A stretch of DNA of 64,000 bases from Symbioplanes lichenis (lineage in GTDB: Bacteria; Actinomycetota; Actinomycetes; Mycobacteriales; Micromonosporaceae), in contig NZ_JAUZQD010000004.1 in the NCBI RefSeq assembly GCF_030709675.1, positions 124,001 through 188,000 on the forward strand, in the 5' to 3' direction. The translations under genes were made by a program, and so were the position numbers. Shown piece by piece: positions 34,252-42,381 of this stretch; the first letter of the stretch is position 1, and each line of letters begins with the position of its first letter. Below the pieces are notes generated by a model. The model had not been told where the DNA came from. It worked only from the letters and a program-made list of their open reading frames with translations, and did not search any database.

Positions 34252-36818
34252 TCGCCGGACGTGCCCGGGAGCTGGCCGGGATCGATGACGCGCTGCGGCA
34301 CGGCGGCTGGATCCTCGTGCACGGGCCCCGCGGCACCGGGCGGTCCACCGTGCTGGCCGAGGCCGTCCGGCGCAGCGCGGCCGCCGGCCGCACGGTGCTC
34401 GCCACGCGCGCGCTGCCGGGGGACGAGGCGTTGCCGGGTGCCGGGTTGCAGCGGTTGCTGATGCCGCTGCCCGCGCTGCCGCCGGCGCTCGCCCGGCTGA
34501 TGGGTGCCACGAGCGCCGAGCCCGGGCCGCTCGACGACGCCGTGCGGGAGCTGGCCGATCGGCTCGGCGCCGGTTGGCTGTGGTGCGTGGACGACCTGGA
34601 TCGCCTCGACACCGTGTCGCGGGCGGCGGTGCTCGGTCAGCGCTCGGTGCCTGTCCTGGCGTCAGCCGTGCATCCGGGTGAGCCTGTCTGGCATCCAGTT
34701 GCGCCCGGGTCGGATTGGCGGCCCATTGCTCTCGGACCGCTGGGGCGGCGCGATGCCGAGCGGCTCGTGGCGGAGTTGCGGGACCATCCCGGGGGGCGCC
34801 TGGTGCTCGCGCAGAGTGCCGGCAACCCGCTCGCCCTCGCCGAGCTTTCCCGCAACCTGCCCCCGCCCGGCGAGCTCCCGCCCACCGCGACCGAGCTGCC
34901 GGTCCCGCCCCGGCTGCGGCGCGCGTTGGCGCCGACGGTCGGCACCCTGGATCCCGTACGCCTCCGCGCGGCCGTCCTGGCGGCCTTCGCCACCGAGACA
35001 CCGGGCCGCGCGACCGCCCGGGTCCTCGCCACGCTGGTGCGGCCCGAGGTGTGGCAGGGGCTCGCCGCGGACGGCGTCCTGCGCCCCGGGCCCGCGCGGC
35101 GCTTCACCCATCCGGTCGTCCGGGCCGCCGTGATCGACCGCGCCGGGCTCGACCTGATCCGTGACGCCCGGTTCCAGCTGGCCGCCGCGCTCCCCCGCGG
35201 TGCCGCCCGGGCCTGGCACGCCGCGCGGGCCGGATCCGCGCTGGACGACGGCCTGGTCGCGGAGCTGCGCCGGGCCGGCGACCGGCTCACGCGGGCGGGC
35301 TGGTTGCGAACCGGCGCGTACGCCCTGGCGGCCGCCGCCGAGCGCAGTCCCGACCCGGACGCCGCGCACCGCGACCGGCTTCACGCCGCGCACAACGCGC
35401 ACCTGGCCGGCGAGCCCGCGTGGGCGCACGCCCTGACCGCCGGTCCGCAGGCCGCCGTCCTCGCCGCCGGCTCCCCGGCCGTCACGCGCACCGGCCCGAT
35501 CGAAGCCGCCGAGCTGGCGCCGCTGATGCGCGCCCTGTGGCTACGTGGCGACGGCCCCTCCCTGACGGCGGTGCACGACCTGCTCGCCTCCGGCCGGTCG
35601 ACGGCTCCCCTGTTGACCGCGTGGGCACGAACGGTGTCCACCACAGACCCTGTCGCATCCAATCCGCCTACCGGTGGCTCCCTCGCGACTTCCCCTGGCG
35701 GCTCCCTCGCGCCTTCCCCTGGCGGCTCCCTCGCGCCTTCCCTTGGCGGCTCCCTCGCGCCTGACATGCGGGCCATGATCCTGGGCACGATGGCGCTGTC
35801 CCGGCACGACACCGGGCTCGCCGAGGAGCACCTGCGCAGCGCGTACACCCTCGCCCCGCCCGGCGGCATCAACCGCCCGCTCGCCCTCGGCGGCCTGGCC
35901 TGGGTGGCGTTCGACGGCGGCCGGTACGACGAAGCACGCACGCTGTCCGAGCAGGCGCTCACCACGGACCGCACCGACACCCGCGCCGGCGCCCTGGCCA
36001 CGCTCGCCTCGGTAGCCGTCCTGCGCGGCGACCCCGACCAGGAGGAACGGCTGCGCGCGGCCCTCGGCGCCGTCCAGCCCGTCCATCACGCCGCCCACGA
36101 GATGCGCCTGCACCGCGCCCGGGGCCTGGCCGCCTGGATCGCGGGCGAGCACGACCTGGCGTACCACCGTCTGCGCCGCCTCTACTCCCCCGCCGGCGAC
36201 CCGGTCCACCACCGCCTGTCCGACCTGGGCCTGGCCGACCTCGCCCGCGTCGCCGTCGCCCTCAACCGGGGCCCAGCGATCACCCCCCTGGTCGACGCGG
36301 CGGCGCCCCGTGTGCACGCCCTCCGCGCGGCCCGCCTGACCGCCCTGTGGCACCGGGCCGTCGCCCTGCTCGCCGAGCAGAACCCGGCCGCCGAGGACCA
36401 CTACCGCCGCGCGCTCGCCGATCCCGCCACCGCCCGCTGGCCGGTCGAACGCGCCTTGGCCGCCATGGACTACGCCGCCTGGCTCCGCCGCCGCCACCGC
36501 CCCGCGGAGTCCCGCCCCCTCCTGGCCGAAGCCCGCGACGCCTTCGCCACCGCCGGCCTCCCCGCCTGGCGCGACCGCGCCGCCGCCGAACTCGCCGCCG
36601 CCGCACCCCCGCCCCGCCCCGGCACCGCCCCGGGCGCCCGCCTGACCCCCCAGCAGCGCGAGGTGGTGGCGCTGGCTGCCCAGGGCCTGACCAACCCCCA
36701 GATCGCCGCCCGCCTCGGCCTGTCCGCCCGCACGATCGGCATCCACCTGAGCCGCGCCTACCCCGTCCTCGGCGTCACCCGCCGCTCCCAGCTCCCCGGA
36801 GTCGTCGACGATATCTAA
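34248..36818 (+). CDS. Large LuxR-family ATPase regulator (LAL/STAND type), copy 2
   Basis: An 856-residue protein with the same layout as copy 1: Walker A GPRGTGRST (25-33), Walker B WLWCVDDLDRLD, a helical middle, and a C-terminal LuxR helix-turn-helix (LTPQQREVVALAAQGLTNPQ). The linker at about 476-505 is an 8-residue repeat (GGSLAPSP) encoded by a 24-bp tandem array. The GTG start has no good ribosome site; it follows the bridging frame directly, so translation probably depends on coupling. Targets unknown. Confidence 0.84.
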   Translation: MIAGRARELAGIDDALRHGGWILVHGPRGTGRSTVLAEAVRRSAAAGRTVLATRALPGDEALPGAGLQRLLMPLPALPPALARLMGATSAEPGPLDDAVRELADRLGAGWLWCVDDLDRLDTVSRAAVLGQRSVPVLASAVHPGEPVWHPVAPGSDWRPIALGPLGRRDAERLVAELRDHPGGRLVLAQSAGNPLALAELSRNLPPPGELPPTATELPVPPRLRRALAPTVGTLDPVRLRAAVLAAFATETPGRATARVLATLVRPEVWQGLAADGVLRPGPARRFTHPVVRAAVIDRAGLDLIRDARFQLAAALPRGAARAWHAARAGSALDDGLVAELRRAGDRLTRAGWLRTGAYALAAAAERSPDPDAAHRDRLHAAHNAHLAGEPAWAHALTAGPQAAVLAAGSPAVTRTGPIEAAELAPLMRALWLRGDGPSLTAVHDLLASGRSTAPLLTAWARTVSTTDPVASNPPTGGSLATSPGGSLAPSPGGSLAPSLGGSLAPDMRAMILGTMALSRHDTGLAEEHLRSAYTLAPPGGINRPLALGGLAWVAFDGGRYDEARTLSEQALTTDRTDTRAGALATLASVAVLRGDPDQEERLRAALGAVQPVHHAAHEMRLHRARGLAAWIAGEHDLAYHRLRRLYSPAGDPVHHRLSDLGLADLARVAVALNRGPAITPLVDAAAPRVHALRAARLTALWHRAVALLAEQNPAAEDHYRRALADPATARWPVERALAAMDYAAWLRRRHRPAESRPLLAEARDAFATAGLPAWRDRAAAELAAAAPPPRPGTAPGARLTPQQREVVALAAQGLTNPQIAARLGLSARTIGIHLSRAYPVLGVTRRSQLPGVVDDI
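35673..35762. repeat. 24-bp tandem repeat inside LuxR copy 2
   Basis: Units at 35673-35696, 35697-35720 and 35721-35744 plus a partial at 35745-35762 encode GGSLA(T/P)S(P/L). The period keeps the frame, giving a flexible Gly/Ser/Pro linker between the ATPase and the helical region. Confidence 0.87.
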
Positions 36819-36826
36819 GCGGATCA

Positions 36827-36855
36827 TTGCCTTCTGCTGCGTGTAGCAATACACT
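36827..36855 (+). promoter_or_regulatory. Sigma-70-type promoter of the CRP-like gene, leaderless
   Basis: TTGCCT (36827-36832), a 17-base spacer and TACACT (36850-36855) form a good housekeeping promoter. Transcription should begin about seven bases on, at or next to the ATG at 36863, and no ribosome site is present. The mRNA is probably leaderless, as is common in actinomycetes. Confidence 0.65.
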
Positions 36856-36862
36856 CACCAAC

Positions 36863-37543
36863 ATGGAAGAACCTCTTCTCGAAGGCGCCGTGCCCCTCCT
36901 TACTGAGGAGGAGCTCGCCGGATTGGAGACCATCGGTTACCGGATCCAGCGGTCGGCCGGCCAACCGTTCTTTCTGGAGGGTGAGGTCGGCGACTTCGCT
37001 CTGCTGATCACCAAGGGGCACGTCAAAGCCGTCCGCGGCACCCCGCCACGCATCATCGACATCCGCGGTCCGGGTGCCATCGTGGGCGAGATGGCGGTCA
37101 TCCGGAAGAAGCCGCGGATGGCGAGCATCCTGGCATTCAGCGATGTCGAGGCCCTGTACCTGCCGGGGCAAAGATGGCTGACGTTCCTCTACGAGCATCC
37201 TCGCGCAATGCATGCCCTGCTCATCATGACCGACGACATGACGGACCGGGCCACCATGCGCCATGTCGAGTCCGAGCTGGCCGTCGAACAGCAACTCGCC
37301 AAGAGGATCGTGGAGCTCCTCGAGGCTGGACTGGGTGAGACGAGTGCGGACGGCAGCACAACTCTGCGCTTGAGCCAGCACGACCTCGCCGCCCTGATCG
37401 GAGCGCGAAAGCTCGACTCGGTCAAGAAGATCATCGCGCGGTTCAAGGCCTCGGAGATCGTCACGACCGGACGCCAGTCGATCTCCGTCGCGCGGCATGC
37501 GGCACTGCGTGACATCGCCGACGGCAATCTCACGGTCTCCTGA
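36863..37543 (+). CDS. CRP/FNR-type regulator
   Basis: A 226-residue protein. An N-terminal cyclic-nucleotide-binding barrel has FFLEGEVGDFALLITKG and the phosphate-binding-like VGEMAVIRKKPRMASI. A dimer helix and a C-terminal winged helix (LSQHDLAALIGARKLDSVKK) follow. GC content is slightly lower than in neighbours. It heads a three-gene cassette with a small membrane protein (14-base gap) and a nucleotidyltransferase-like protein. A link between a nucleotide-sensing regulator and a nucleotide-transferring enzyme is suggestive only. Confidence 0.85.
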   Translation: MEEPLLEGAVPLLTEEELAGLETIGYRIQRSAGQPFFLEGEVGDFALLITKGHVKAVRGTPPRIIDIRGPGAIVGEMAVIRKKPRMASILAFSDVEALYLPGQRWLTFLYEHPRAMHALLIMTDDMTDRATMRHVESELAVEQQLAKRIVELLEAGLGETSADGSTTLRLSQHDLAALIGARKLDSVKKIIARFKASEIVTTGRQSISVARHAALRDIADGNLTVS

Positions 37544-37557
37544 CAGAGGAGGAGGAG

Positions 37558-37887
37558 ATGTCGACACTCAGTGTTCTGCATAGCGCCAATTGGGTGTCTG
37601 CGCTCATCCTTCTGCTGATCGCCACAGCTCCTGCTCTCCTGCGTGCCGTGGCGCCGATGTTGTCTGTCTGGATCGCGGAAAGGTATCGCAACCAGCGGCT
37701 GGATCGGGCATTCCGGCACCCTGAACCCCTACAGGCGGCCCGGATCCTGGAGGCTTTCGGCCGGCTCGAAGGAGAGATCGCCGGCGCGACCCGCGCGGCG
37801 CCGGAGACCGCACCGGCCGAAGAAAACACAGAGCCCGAGCCCGGAAGCACCGCCACCAGGCCGCCCGACGGAAGCGACGAGGGCTGA
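37558..37887 (+). CDS. Small single-pass membrane protein, unknown
   Basis: A 109-residue protein with one clear membrane segment (ALILLLIATAPALLRAVAPML, about 15-34). A basic, helical cytosolic part follows (SVWIAERYRNQRLDRAF) and an acidic, disordered-looking tail. It has a very strong ribosome site (GAGGAGGAG). It lies between the CRP-like gene and the nucleotidyltransferase-like gene, only 2 bases from the latter. Family not recognised; it may anchor a partner to the membrane. Confidence 0.65.
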   Translation: MSTLSVLHSANWVSALILLLIATAPALLRAVAPMLSVWIAERYRNQRLDRAFRHPEPLQAARILEAFGRLEGEIAGATRAAPETAPAEENTEPEPGSTATRPPDGSDEG

Positions 37888-37889
37888 CC

Positions 37890-38357
37890 ATGGACCCGGC
37901 AGACTCCACGGTTGGCCTCATGCGCCACAGGCTGGTCCTCCGGTTGAATCACCTCGTCGCGGTCCTGGGTCTGGACCGGCGCGACTTCGTCATCTTCGGC
38001 AGCGGGCCACTACTGGCGCACGGCCTGCGCCGGGAGATCCGGGACTTGGACGTCATAGCCCGCCGCGGCGCATGGGACATCGTCTCCCAGCACGGGGTGC
38101 CGACCCACGGAGATCTGAACGGCGCGCCCATGGCGGTCTTCTGGGGCGGCAAGATCCAGTTCTCGGCCGGATGGATCTCCGAGGACTGGGACGTCAACGA
38201 GCTGATCGAGAACGCCGAAGTGATCGACGAGCTGCCCTTCGCCCGCCTCCGTGACGTGTTGCGCTACAAGGAGGCGCTGGACAGGCCGAAGGATCGCCGG
38301 GACGTCCGGGCCATCCGGCGCGCGACGTCCGGGGATGACCTCGGCGCGTGGGGCTGA
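37890..38357 (+). CDS. Nucleotidyltransferase-fold protein
   Basis: A 155-residue protein with a pol-beta-like nucleotidyltransferase signature: FGSGPLLAHGLR followed by REIRDLDV, that is GS...DxD. A C-terminal RYKEALDRPKDRRDVRAI resembles the end of AbiEii/MNT-type minimal transferases. A third catalytic acid is not obvious. It follows the membrane-protein gene after two bases. It could be a nucleotide- or RNA-modifying enzyme or toxin-like; no antitoxin is recognised. Confidence 0.65.
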   Translation: MDPADSTVGLMRHRLVLRLNHLVAVLGLDRRDFVIFGSGPLLAHGLRREIRDLDVIARRGAWDIVSQHGVPTHGDLNGAPMAVFWGGKIQFSAGWISEDWDVNELIENAEVIDELPFARLRDVLRYKEALDRPKDRRDVRAIRRATSGDDLGAWG

Positions 38358-38441
38358 GGACTTTCCGGGACGTTCGACTCTGCCCGATCAGGGAGGTGGC
38401 GGGGAGGGTGGAGGGATCCAGTTCGTCCCCGGGAGGATGCC

Positions 38442-39398
38442 GTGTTCTCGTTTCGTGACACCGACCTCAGGCTGGCGGCGGCCGCGGCGGTGCGGGCGCC
38501 TTCGTTGCACAACAGTCAGCCGTGGCGGGTGCGGTTGCGGGACGGTTCGATCGAGGTGCTGGCGGATCGGTCGCGGCAGCTTGCGGTGGCCGACAGTACG
38601 GGGTGGGCGGTGCGGCTGGCGTGCGGGGCGGCCGCCTGCAACGCGCGGCTGGCGCTGGCGGCGGCCGGGAAGCCCGCCGACGTGGTCGTGCATCCGGACC
38701 GCTCGGATCGGGATGTGATCGCGCGGCTGGTCGCCGGGGCGCCGCGGCCGGGCACGTACGCGGAGGTGGAGCTGGCGGCGGCGATTCCGCGGCGGCGCAG
38801 TCAGCGGGATCCGTTCGCGCCGGCGCCGGTGCCGGCCGGGCCGCGGATGCGGATGCTGGAGGAGGCCCGGGGCGCCGGGGCCTGGCTCGAGTTGCTGGCC
38901 GGGATGACCGCACTGGCCGCGTTTGCGGAGATAGCCACCAGCGCCGACCGGGTGCTGCGCCGGGACCTGCACTATCAGGCCGAGCTGTCGGCGTGGGCGC
39001 ACACGACCACCGCGCCGGACGGGGTGCCGGTGACGGCCGGGGCGCCGTACCCGGAACCGCAGGATCTGCTGCCGCAGCGCGCCTTCGGCAGCCGGCACCG
39101 CGCGCCCGGGCGCGACTTCGAGCCTGAGCCGCTGGTGGCGGTGCTGGGCACGGTGGGCGACCAGCCGTACGACCAGGTGGTGGCCGGGCAGGCGTTGCAG
39201 CGCGTGCTTCTGGCCGCGACCGCCGAGGGGCTCGCCGCCTCGATGATCTCCCAGCCGATCGAGGTGCCGGCGGCCCGTGAGCAGCTCCGGCGGGCGCTGC
39301 GGCGCTCCGGCGTCCCGCAGATGGCGCTGCGCATCGGGTACGGCACCCCGGGGCGCCCGGCCCCGCGCCGCAGCGTCGACGACGTGATCGTGTCCTGA
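38442..39398 (+). CDS. Acg-family FMN-binding nitroreductase-like protein
   Basis: A 318-residue protein like the mycobacterial Acg family, a divergent double nitroreductase fold. It has RAPSLHNSQPWRVRL near the N-terminus, the FMN phosphate-binding segment of the group, and LLAATAEGLAASMISQPIE near the C-terminus. It starts at GTG 38442 after GGGAGG (38431-38436). Family members bind FMN but often lack nitroreductase activity. A perfect hairpin follows the stop. Confidence 0.85.
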   Translation: MFSFRDTDLRLAAAAAVRAPSLHNSQPWRVRLRDGSIEVLADRSRQLAVADSTGWAVRLACGAAACNARLALAAAGKPADVVVHPDRSDRDVIARLVAGAPRPGTYAEVELAAAIPRRRSQRDPFAPAPVPAGPRMRMLEEARGAGAWLELLAGMTALAAFAEIATSADRVLRRDLHYQAELSAWAHTTTAPDGVPVTAGAPYPEPQDLLPQRAFGSRHRAPGRDFEPEPLVAVLGTVGDQPYDQVVAGQALQRVLLAATAEGLAASMISQPIEVPAAREQLRRALRRSGVPQMALRIGYGTPGRPAPRRSVDDVIVS

Positions 39399-39410
39399 AG
39401 GACGGAAGAG

Positions 39411-39438
39411 GGGCGGCGCGGATCCCGGCGCGCCGCCC
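39411..39438 (+). terminator. Hairpin terminator after the Acg-like gene
   Basis: GGGCGGCGCG and CGCGCCGCCC form a perfect 10-bp stem with an 8-base loop, 12 bases after the stop. There is no T-run, as is usual in actinomycetes. It can serve both convergent genes. Confidence 0.75.
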
Positions 39439-39513
39439 GCTCGGGTTCCCCGGAGGGCGTTCGCAACCCAGGTGTGCGCCAAAGGATCTTTCGTTGCGCG
39501 GCTGTGAGCGTGA

Positions 39514-40407
39514 TCACCGCCGGGCGCGGGTGCGGCTGGTGATGACGGCGGCGGCCTGATCGGCGACGACGTGGCCGGGCGCCCGGGTCACCAGGTCGCT
39601 GAGCGCGAACATGTCCAGCACCCGGCCGATCCGCGCCCAGTCCTCGTGCAGCGGCAGATCCGCGGGCTGGTGGCCGGCGAAACCCGCCTCGAACCCGGCG
39701 ACGAAGCCGGCCGGATAGTCGCCGCCGAAGCGGACCATGTTGGCGGCGTCGCCGTACGGGCAGCCGGAGTACGCGAACTCCCAGTCCAGCACCGCCGTCA
39801 CCCGCCAGCCGGTGCCGTCGCCGGCCACGAGGATGTTCTTCGGGTTGACGTCGGCGTGCGCGAGCCGGGCAACCGTATCCACATCGGCCAGCCGGGGCGC
39901 CTCCTCGGTGCACAACTGGATCCACTCCCGGCGGGTCCGGTCGTCGAGCCGCCCCTCGGGGACCCGGTCCATGCACCACTGCGCCATCCCGGGCAGTTGC
40001 TGCGACCACGGCTCCTCGGGCTTGACGGTCAGCTCCGGGCCGGTGAAGAAGCCGGGGCGGTCGAGCCGGATCGTCCCGACGCGCGCGATCGTGGCGCCGA
40101 CCACCTCGCCGAGTGCCGCCAGGTCGCCCCGGCCGACGGCCAGCACCTCGCTCAGCGGGTCCCCGGCGACGTACTCGATGACCATGCAGTGCTCCTCGAC
40201 CAGCAGCACCTCGGGCACCGGGACGACCGCGCGGGCCCGGTCCATCACGGCTGCCTCGATCGCCGGGTCGCCGCCGCCGACACGGGCCACCACCGGGCCG
40301 TCGGCCAGCGTGAGCAGCGCCGTCTCGTGCGAGAAGCCGCCGGCGAGCGTACGGGTGCCGATCAGGGTGCTGCCCAGGGCTTCGGCGAGGCGTCCGGCGA
40401 TCTCCAT
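39514..40407 (-). CDS. Aminoglycoside-phosphotransferase-fold kinase
   Basis: A 297-residue APH-fold protein. Brenner's motif appears as HADVNPKN, with catalytic Asp and metal-binding Asn, and VLDWEFA carries the second metal Asp. MVIEYVAGDPL is the hinge segment. It could phosphorylate an antibiotic, a sugar or another small molecule; the sequence alone does not show resistance. It stands alone between convergent and same-strand neighbours. Confidence 0.85.
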   Translation of the reverse strand: MEIAGRLAEALGSTLIGTRTLAGGFSHETALLTLADGPVVARVGGGDPAIEAAVMDRARAVVPVPEVLLVEEHCMVIEYVAGDPLSEVLAVGRGDLAALGEVVGATIARVGTIRLDRPGFFTGPELTVKPEEPWSQQLPGMAQWCMDRVPEGRLDDRTRREWIQLCTEEAPRLADVDTVARLAHADVNPKNILVAGDGTGWRVTAVLDWEFAYSGCPYGDAANMVRFGGDYPAGFVAGFEAGFAGHQPADLPLHEDWARIGRVLDMFALSDLVTRAPGHVVADQAAAVITSRTRARR

Positions 40408-40441
40408 GGCGCCAGTGTGCCGAAACCCCGGGCAGCGCGCC

Positions 40442-42214
40442 TCACTGGATGGCGAAGCTCGGGTGCGGCGGCTGGTTGTAGGCGGTGTTCTGCCACGCGA
40501 GCGCCAGGCGGTACTGGCTGTCCTGCAGCAGGGTCGTGATCCGCCGGTTGGTGGCGATCGGCGTCGAGTAGATGCGCAGGGCGGTGTTGTCGGTGGTCGG
40601 CCAGATGACCTCCTCGCGCCAGTCGCCGAGGATGTCGCCGGAGAGCGACGGTGTGGCCTTGGTGCCGTTGTTGGAGTGCACGCCCGAGGCGGTCAGCAGG
40701 CGCGTGTCGGCGCTGGTCCCGTACTTGTCGATGCGGGTCTGATCCAGCAGCTCCCGGACCGGATCCGCGTCCCACCAGACGAGGAAGTTGGTGGAGCTGG
40801 GCTTGCGGCTCGCGACCACGGCGCCGGACGGGCTGCGCACGCCGTCGGCCGCGGACGACCAGGACTCGGCGCCGGGGCTGCCGGCCCAGATGTCGCCGGA
40901 GACGCCGCGGCCGTTGTCCCCGTTGGCGGGCGTCGACCAGATGATCTGACCGGTACGCGCGTCCGCGAACCACGACGACGGCTTGCTGGAGTCCTCGTCG
41001 ACCTTGAACACCTCGAGCCCGGCGCGGTTCGGATCCAGATCGCCGACGTGCAGCGCGTCGCCGTGGCCGTACGTGGTGTTCCAGAGCTTGTTGCTGTTGT
41101 CGTCGATCGCCAGCGAGCCGTAGATGATCTCGTCGCGCCCGTCGGCGTCCACGTCGGCGATGGACAGCTGGTGGTTGCCCTGCCCCGCCGTGCCGCCGTT
41201 GGTCGAGCTGTTGCTGTCGAAGGTCCAGCGCCGGGTCAGCGTGCCGTTGCGGAAGTCCCAGGCCACGACGACCGACCGGGTGTAGTAGCCGCGCGCCATG
41301 ATCAGGCTCGGCCGGGCGCCGTCGAGGAAGGCGGTGCCGGCGAGGAAGCGGTCGACGCGGTTGCCGTACGAGTCGCCCCAGCTGGACACGGTGCCGCGCG
41401 GGGGCACGTAGTCGACCGTGGACAGGGCCGCGCCGGTCCGGCCGTCGAACATCGTGAGGTATTCGGGGCCGGTCAGGACGTAGCCGCTCGAGTTGCGGTA
41501 GTCGGCGCCGGAGCTGCCGATGACCTGCCCGGTGCCCGAGACGGTGGCGTCGGCCGTCTTCATGGCCACCTCGGCGTCGCCGTCGCCGTCGTAGTCGTAC
41601 ACCTGGAATTGCGTGTAATGCGCCCCGGCCCGGATGTTGCGGCCGAGATTGATGCGCCACAACCGGGTGCCGTCGAGCTTGTAGCCGTCCACGTAAACGG
41701 GATCGGTGACGCCCGACTGGGAGTTGTCCTTGGCGTTCAGCGGCTCCCACTTGAGCACGAGATCGAGCTTGCCGTCACCGTCGAGATCGCCGGTGCTCGC
41801 GTCGTTGGCCGCGTACAGGCTGCTGTTGGGATTCTGGATCGGCACGTCCAGATAGCCGTTGGCGAAATTGAGCGACGGACCCTCGGCGGCCTGCTCACTG
41901 CCGTTGATGACGGCCCTGACCGTGTACGCGGCCCCGGCCGCCGCCCCGGCGTCGAGGTAGTTGGTCGAACCGGTCACCGGGGTGGCCGTGACCAGCGTCG
42001 ATCCGCGATAGACGTTGAAGCCGGCGCCGGCCGGATCGCTGCTCAGCGAGCGCCAGCTGACCAGGTTGCCGGAGCCGGAGCGGACGCTGATCAGCCCGCG
42101 GTCGAGGCGTTCGGCCTGCCGGGCGGCCTGGGCGGGCAGGGCGTGCACCGCCTGCAGGAGGCCCGCGGCGAGCAGCACCGTGGCCACCGTGGCGAATCGG
42201 GCGTGACGAGCCAT
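40442..42214 (-). CDS. Secreted rhamnogalacturonan lyase (PL11)
   Basis: A 590-residue secreted enzyme like YesW/YesX that cleaves the rhamnogalacturonan-I backbone of pectin by beta-elimination. It has a signal peptide ending near AQA (residues 28-30), a short N-terminal beta domain (GNLVSWRSL), then an eight-bladed propeller with calcium-type loops DLDGDGKLD, DYDGDGDAE and DVDADGRDE. ATG 42214 opens the signal peptide. It is divergent from a CBM2-esterase gene, with two CebR-like boxes between. Confidence 0.92.
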   Translation of the reverse strand: MARHARFATVATVLLAAGLLQAVHALPAQAARQAERLDRGLISVRSGSGNLVSWRSLSSDPAGAGFNVYRGSTLVTATPVTGSTNYLDAGAAAGAAYTVRAVINGSEQAAEGPSLNFANGYLDVPIQNPNSSLYAANDASTGDLDGDGKLDLVLKWEPLNAKDNSQSGVTDPVYVDGYKLDGTRLWRINLGRNIRAGAHYTQFQVYDYDGDGDAEVAMKTADATVSGTGQVIGSSGADYRNSSGYVLTGPEYLTMFDGRTGAALSTVDYVPPRGTVSSWGDSYGNRVDRFLAGTAFLDGARPSLIMARGYYTRSVVVAWDFRNGTLTRRWTFDSNSSTNGGTAGQGNHQLSIADVDADGRDEIIYGSLAIDDNSNKLWNTTYGHGDALHVGDLDPNRAGLEVFKVDEDSSKPSSWFADARTGQIIWSTPANGDNGRGVSGDIWAGSPGAESWSSAADGVRSPSGAVVASRKPSSTNFLVWWDADPVRELLDQTRIDKYGTSADTRLLTASGVHSNNGTKATPSLSGDILGDWREEVIWPTTDNTALRIYSTPIATNRRITTLLQDSQYRLALAWQNTAYNQPPHPSFAIQ

Positions 42215-42247
42215 GGTCAGTCCTCCACATAGACGGTCGTCGTTACA

Positions 42248-42261
42248 TGGGAGCGCTCCCG
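42248..42261. promoter_or_regulatory. CebR-like operator near the lyase gene
   Basis: TGGGAGCGCTCCCG is a near-perfect copy of the CebR box of cellulolytic actinomycetes (TGGGAGCGCTCCCA). It is placed 34 bases upstream of the lyase start. CebR is a LacI-family repressor released by cello-oligosaccharides. Confidence 0.85.
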
Positions 42262-42325
42262 ATACCGTGTCGTCAAGATGCGGAAATGTGCAGGAAATTT
42301 GCAGTTGTCAATGCAATGGTGACTC

Positions 42326-42339
42326 TGGGAGCGCTTCCA
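42326..42339. promoter_or_regulatory. CebR-like operator near the esterase gene
   Basis: TGGGAGCGCTTCCA is a second CebR-type box (one change from the palindrome), 43 bases upstream of the CBM2-esterase start. With the box at 42248 it covers both divergent promoters. Confidence 0.82.
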
Positions 42340-42381
42340 TGACATGCTGCGGCCGACCGTTCCCCGCCTCGGGAGGATCCG

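Noticed and set aside
31280..34612. A 1110-codon open frame on the minus strand over the LuxR genes
   Set aside because: Composition (Arg/Gly/Gln runs) is that of an antisense shadow; the plus strand has clear ATPase and LuxR motifs.
37890..38357. Classical toxin-antitoxin pair with the nucleotidyltransferase as one partner
   Set aside because: No HEPN, AbiEi-like or other antitoxin partner is recognisable; the neighbours are a CRP regulator and a membrane protein.
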